A stretch of 64,000 nt of DNA, taken from Adiantum capillus-veneris. Taxonomy: Eukaryota; Streptophyta; Polypodiopsida; Polypodiales; Pteridaceae. Made by a program: the position numbers and the translations under genes. Below the pieces are notes generated by a model. That model was not told the origin of the DNA. It did not search any database and saw only the letters and a list, made by a program, of their open reading frames with translations. Location: assembly GCA_014529385.2 (NCBI GenBank), contig CM043967.1, forward strand, positions 83,078,778 to 83,142,777. The letters are read 5' to 3'. Positions 62,481 through 64,000 of this stretch are shown piece after piece. The stretch's first letter is position 1. Each line of letters begins with the position of its first letter.

Positions 62481-63260
62481 TAGGGTGAGCCCACTTGCTA
62501 CAAAGAGGCCATTCAAATGGACGATAGTGTGAAGTGGGAGGAGGCTATGCAATCTGAGTAGAACTCAATTTTAGCAAACAAAACATGGGAATTGATAACG
62601 TTACCAGTGGGTAAGCAGGCATTTGCATGCAAATGGGTGTACAAGAAGAAGTATACCATAGATGATCCCGAGCCTAAGTATAAGGCTAGATTGGTTTCTA
62701 AAGGGTTCAAGCAAACAAAAGCCATGCATTTTGATGAAATCTTTTCTCTCGCAATCAAGATGACTACCTTGCCTCTTGTGCTTGGCCTAGTAGCCATCGA
62801 GGACATGGAATTGGTCCAAATGGATATGAAGATAGAGTTTCTTCATGGGGATCTTGAAGAGGATGTCTACATGAAACAACCAGAAGGTTTTGCGATAAAG
62901 CTTGAGAAGCCAACACGAGCTGAGCTGGTGTGTAGACTCAAGAAGGCTTTGTATGGGTTAAAGCAAGGCTCACGGCAATGGTACATCAAGTTTGATAAGT
63001 ACATTCAATCCTAGGGTTACGTACGGAGCCAAGAGGATCACTGCTTGTACACAATGAGGTTGAATGATGGTTCCCTCATCATTTTGATTTTGTACATGGA
63101 TGATATGCTCATATCTAGGAAGTCAAAAGATGAGATTGCACTTCTCAAGGATGCCTTAATTAAGCAAGCAATTTGCTATGAAAGATTTGGGTGATGCACA
63201 TCACTTTCTTGGTATGCGTATCAAGAGAGATCGCAAACGTGGTATACTTGAACTTTCATA
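62481..63260 (+). pseudogene. Element E reverse transcriptase
   Basis: Copia RVT_2 domain: ALLAN-like start (ILANKTWEL), CKWVYKKKY, KARLVSKGFKQTKAMHFDEI, VQMDMKIEFLHGDLEEDVYM, LVCRLKKALYGLKQGSRQWY, and catalytic YMDDMLIS (about 63095-63117). Well preserved except for stops at about 62561 and 63012 and a frameshift near 63170. Confidence 0.88.
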
Positions 63261-63279
63261 GGAAGAGTATATTCACAAG

Positions 63280-63960
63280 ATCTTGCAACATTTTAATATG
63301 AAAGGGAGGAAAGCATTGAGTACCCCAATGGTTGCATACAACAAACTTAGCAAGCATGATTGCCCCAAATCGGATGTTGAAAAGGCAAAGATGGCAAAGG
63401 TGCCAAATTCTTCGGCAGTTGGTAGTCTCATGTTCACCTTGGTTAGCACATGGCCAAACATTGCATATGCAGTGGGAGTGGTCAGCAGGTATATAACAAA
63501 TCCAGACAGAAAGCATTGGGAAGCAGTGAAGCACATCTTGAGATACGTCAAGGGCTCAGCTAGCAAGTGCTTATGCTTTGGGAACACTGATGCATCCATA
63601 GTTGGATACACTGATTCGGATTATGCGAGTTGTGTAGACAGTAGGTGATCCACATCTAGCTATGTTTTCTTGTTCACTGGAGTGGCAGTTTCTTGGAGAT
63701 CATGTCTCCAGAATTTCATTTCGTCTTCCACCACTGAGACCAAGTATGTTGCAGTTTCTAGTTCCAGTAAGGAAGCTATGTGGTTATCTTGTCTAGTGGG
63801 AGACCTTGGTATACACCAAACGCCAGTGCTACATTGCAACAACCAGGGTGCAATTGCATTAGCAAAGAACCTCGTGTTTCACTCTGTAACATTTAATGGC
63901 CTAAAATCTTATGTGTAGCGGAAATTAGCATGAACATAGTGGGCATTTCATTAGAATAGA
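63280..63960 (+). pseudogene. Element E RT-RNase H connection and RNase H
   Basis: HFNMKGRKALSTPM, VPNSSAVGSLMFTLVSTWPN, IAYAVGVVSRYITNPDRKHW, then RNase H: GYTDSDYASCVDSR, SSSTTETKYVAVSSSSKEAM (ETKY where EAEY is usual) and LHCNNQGAIALAKN. A stop after VDSR. The element continues past the window edge; its 3' LTR is not seen. Confidence 0.85.
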
Positions 63961-64000
63961 TTCCTAATGAGAATTACAAGAGTGCTTGGGTGGAGAGAGC

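Larger units (their letters stand above)
51076..64000 (+). mobile_element. Element E: Ty1/copia retrotransposon, interrupted by element B and cut by the window end
   Basis: Copia gag, preintegrase, integrase (51076-52762), then element B (52763-61959), then the rest of integrase, RT and RNase H (61960 to window end). No 5' LTR or primer site in the plus orientation is present at the left. Multiple stops and frameshifts. Confidence 0.85.

Overview
This is a gene-poor, repeat-dense stretch of a land-plant nuclear genome. The only host gene I can support is the last coding exon of a cytosolic-type fructose-1,6-bisphosphatase (465-566, + strand), with an intron upstream and a 3' UTR downstream. 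Almost everything else is transposable elements at different stages of decay, separated by long perfect CT/GA/CA microsatellites. The element set is plant-like: Ty3/gypsy chromovirus with chromodomain, Tat-type gypsy with a second RNase H, Ty1/copia, and Helitron. A Penelope-like fragment, an unrecognised transposase-like relic and the very long microsatellites make me lean towards a large non-angiosperm genome (fern, lycophyte or gymnosperm). That is an inference, not an identification.

Layout. 0-1 kb: fructose-bisphosphatase 3' end. 2.1-3 kb: copia reverse transcriptase relic. 3.2-11.6 kb: an old gag-protease element (+) split twice, by a copia solo LTR (3462-4277, target duplication GTACA) and by a gypsy chromovirus-type element on the minus strand (4833-11301, target duplication GACCC). 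12.2-13 kb, 16-16.9 kb and 18.4-18.8 kb: copia relics, with a 5S-rRNA-derived segment at 15.25 kb. 19.7-21.9 kb: an unrecognised, broken transposase-like gene, followed by the 3' end of a copia element (21.94-22.4 kb). 22.45-28.9 kb: 5' two-thirds of a Tat-like gypsy element (LTR, PBS, three small ORFs, gag, pol), meeting head-on a Penelope-like relic on the minus strand (28.9-31.1 kb). 31.5-32.2 kb: GC-rich tandem repeats. 33.1-34 kb: truncated second copy of the gag carried by the element at 36.5-45.3 kb. 34.7-36 kb: Helitron Rep relic. 36.5-45.3 kb: full-length, young chromovirus (C) inside a CT microsatellite, with two visible coding lesions. 45.3-50.7 kb: microsatellites and unassigned sequence. 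50.7-64 kb: a copia element (+) whose integrase is split by a 9.2-kb minus-strand gag-protease retroelement (B, 52763-61959) that carries a captured fragment of a DEAD-box RNA helicase and a leader with four copies of a palindrome.

How the parts relate. The window records nested insertion: gag-protease relic, then solo LTR and gypsy element A inside it; copia element E, then element B inside it. Elements A, B and C have paired LTRs and a primer-binding site. A has lost the end of integrase. B has no recognisable polymerase and would need enzymes from another element. C is closest to intact. The same short copia LTR (about 220 bp) occurs three times, and the gag-protease family occurs twice (3.2-11.6 kb and element B).
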